Below, one piece after another: positions 24,060 through 25,424 of a stretch of DNA of 25,424 bases. Each line of letters opens with the position of its first letter. Position 1 is the first letter of the stretch. The notes below the pieces were generated by a model that saw only the letters and a list, made by a program, of their open reading frames with translations, did not search any database and had not been told where the DNA came from. Origin of the DNA: Bacillota bacterium (lineage in GTDB: Bacteria; Bacillota; Clostridia; Christensenellales; Borkfalkiaceae); NCBI GenBank assembly GCA_019423125.1, contig JAHZBZ010000011.1:1-25424 (forward strand), given 5' to 3'. The position numbers and the translations under genes are program-made.

Positions 24060-25117
24060 CTTTTTTCGTCCTCGTCCTTCTTTTTCTTGTCCTTGCCGCG
24101 CGACCCGACCAGCCCTTCGAGCGCCTTGCCGACGTTCTCGAGCACGGTGATCACCTTGGTGTAGTCCATGCGGATTGGCCCGATGACGCCGTACGTGCCG
24201 AGGTTCTTGCCGCCCGCGGAATAGGTCGCGGTGACGACCGAACAGTCCTCCGGCACCTCCTTGTCGTCACAGGAGCCGATCTTTACGTTGATCTGGATCT
24301 CGTCGTCCTCGTCCCCGATGATCTCCGCGAGTTTGTCCTTGCTGGAGATGACCGAGAGGAAGTTCTTGACGTTGTCGATGTCCTCGTATTCGGGGTGGTT
24401 GAAGATCTTGTCTGCGCCCGTGAGCACGACGTCTTCGTCGCGCGGGCGGGAATATGCCTTGAGCGCGTCGATGACCTCGCTCATGACCTGGCGGTATTGC
24501 CCGAACTCGGCGAGGACCTGCTCTTCCACCTCCCGCACTTCGGAGAGCGCCTTGCCCTCGAACAGCTTGGAGATGACGCGCGACGCGTTTTCGAGGTCGT
24601 CGTCGGACATGGACTCGGGCACCTCGATGAAGGAATCGCGCAAGATGCGCGTGCCCGTCACGATGATCAGAAGCGCGCGCCCGTCCCCGCAGGGCAACAG
24701 CGTCATGCTGCGGATGCGCTCTTCGTCCGTGTGCGGCCCGATCGCAACGGAGGTGTAATCGGTCAGATCACTGATGACTTTGGAGACGTTCTTGATCAGA
24801 TACTCCACGTCATAGGACTTGCCCGCAAATGCCTCGTTGATGTAGTCAAGATCTTTTTCGGAGAGGTTGCCCCGCTCCATCAGCTCTTCGATGTAAAACC
24901 GATAGGCGAGCGGCGAAGGCACCCTTCCGCCCGAAGTGTGAAACTGCGTGAGATATCCCAGCTCCTCGAGCGAGGCAAGTTCGTTGCGCACCGTCGCCGA
25001 ACTCACGTCCGTCAGATGCTTTTCCGCAATGCTCTTGCTCGACACGGGAACGGCGGTGTTGATGTACTCGTCCACCACGATCTGTAAAATTTTCTTTTTC
25101 CGGTCGGACATCTTCAT
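24056..25117 (-). CDS. hrcA: Heat-shock repressor HrcA
   Basis: HrcA binds CIRCE and represses the operon until GroEL-dependent activity falls during heat shock. The 353 residues begin with a winged-helix domain (SDRKKKILQIVVDEYINTAVPVSSK broken by helix turns, then SSATVRNELASLEELGYL and the wing TSGGRVPS), followed by a dimer domain containing the VTGTRILRDSF and SAGGKNLGTYGVIGPIRMDYT blocks typical of the family. The ATG at 25117 has GAGGAGAG upstream. It is the first gene of the operon and so represses itself through the CIRCE at 25165-25191. Confidence 0.98.
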   Translation of the reverse strand: MKMSDRKKKILQIVVDEYINTAVPVSSKSIAEKHLTDVSSATVRNELASLEELGYLTQFHTSGGRVPSPLAYRFYIEELMERGNLSEKDLDYINEAFAGKSYDVEYLIKNVSKVISDLTDYTSVAIGPHTDEERIRSMTLLPCGDGRALLIIVTGTRILRDSFIEVPESMSDDDLENASRVISKLFEGKALSEVREVEEQVLAEFGQYRQVMSEVIDALKAYSRPRDEDVVLTGADKIFNHPEYEDIDNVKNFLSVISSKDKLAEIIGDEDDEIQINVKIGSCDDKEVPEDCSVVTATYSAGGKNLGTYGVIGPIRMDYTKVITVLENVGKALEGLVGSRGKDKKKKDEDEKR

Positions 25118-25164
25118 GCCGCTTCACTCTCCTCATGTGGTTTGGCACTTGCTTTTTCACAATG

Positions 25165-25191
25165 TTAGCACTCTCAACATCTAAGTGCTAA
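25165..25191. promoter_or_regulatory. CIRCE operator (HrcA binding site)
   Basis: TTAGCACTC, nine bases, AAGTGCTAA matches the CIRCE consensus TTAGCACTC-N9-GAGTGCTAA with one change in the right arm. It lies directly downstream of the -10 element and covers the transcription start. Confidence 0.96.
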
Positions 25192-25195
25192 CGCT

Positions 25196-25224
25196 ATTAT
25201 ATATTGAAAGAGACGGAATGTCAA
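25196..25224 (-). promoter_or_regulatory. Consensus sigma-A promoter of the hrcA operon
   Basis: TTGACA (25219-25224) and TATAAT (25196-25201) on the minus strand, 17 bases apart, are full matches. An A/T run just upstream (25234-25262) could act as an UP element. The strong promoter combined with CIRCE is the normal plan for this operon. Confidence 0.95.
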
Positions 25225-25257
25225 GGGATTTGCGCCAACAAAATAAAAAATTTTTTT

Positions 25258-25424
25258 AAACAAAACATACACTGCGCGGCGAAACACGCACCCCGCGACG
25301 AATCACACACTGCGCGGCGAAACATGCTCCGCGCGACGAAACACGCACCCCGCGACGAAACACGCACCCCGCGACGAAACACGCACCGCGCGACGAAACA
25401 CGCATCGCGCGACAAATCATGCAA
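25258..25424. repeat. Degenerate 19-bp tandem repeat running off the right edge
   Basis: About eight and a half head-to-tail copies of a 19-base unit (consensus CGACGAAACACGCACCCCG, variants CGGCGAAACA and CGACGAATCA). Units 4 and 5 (25334-25371) are identical, and divergence grows toward the operon, the first unit (25258-25276) being hardly recognisable. There are no spacers, so it is not a CRISPR array. The period is not a multiple of three, which argues against a coding repeat. The array ends about 35 bases upstream of the hrcA promoter, and the end beyond 25424 is not seen. Confidence 0.9.

Noticed and set aside
25258..25424. CRISPR array
   Set aside because: The 19-base units are directly adjacent, with no unique spacers between them.
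25221..25424. 67-codon minus-strand open frame with Cys/Arg repeats
   Set aside because: It is a translation of the 19-base repeat array; the period is not a multiple of three and there is no ribosome binding site.

Overview
The window is GC-rich bacterial DNA from a low-GC-type lineage that has drifted to high GC. It looks like a Clostridia-like Firmicute, judging from the hrcA-grpE-dnaK-dnaJ order under a CIRCE operator, the M-box magnesium riboswitch, the Gram-positive type DnaK and SOS box, strong AGGAGG ribosome binding sites and consensus sigma-A promoters. This placement is inference; there is no rRNA in the window. No tRNA, rRNA, CRISPR array or insertion sequence was recognised.

Layout. 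1-240: leader and promoter of a gene that runs off the left edge. 282-1988: phosphohexomutase (minus). 2086-3898: two-gene operon of multi-pass membrane proteins (minus), both with TTG starts. 4110-13043: a compact phage-derived DNA-packaging and head cassette, almost all on the minus strand. In transcription order it holds a sigma-region-4-like regulator with an SOS-box-like operator upstream, large terminase, a small protein, P22-like portal, scaffold-like protein, major capsid protein, a terminator, a connector-like protein, a large beta-structured neck/stabilisation-like protein and a small acidic helical protein, closed by a strong terminator. A plus-strand secreted SH3-like membrane protein sits inside it. 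Integrase, replication, lysis and tail-fibre genes are absent from the window. 13389-15917: a large secreted, membrane-anchored protein (plus). 16051-19154: an MgtA-type magnesium P-type ATPase behind an unusually layered leader: consensus promoter, M-box, terminator, a 30-residue Arg-rich leader ORF and a hairpin covering the mgtA ribosome binding site. 19217-20167: Gfo/Idh/MocA oxidoreductase. 20310-25224: hrcA-grpE-dnaK-dnaJ heat-shock operon. 25258-25424: degenerate 19-bp tandem repeats running off the right edge.

The two points most worth following are the capsid/packaging cassette, which may be domesticated or gene-transfer-agent-like and looks SOS-linked, and the mgtA leader, which has the architecture of a translational attenuator stacked downstream of a riboswitch.
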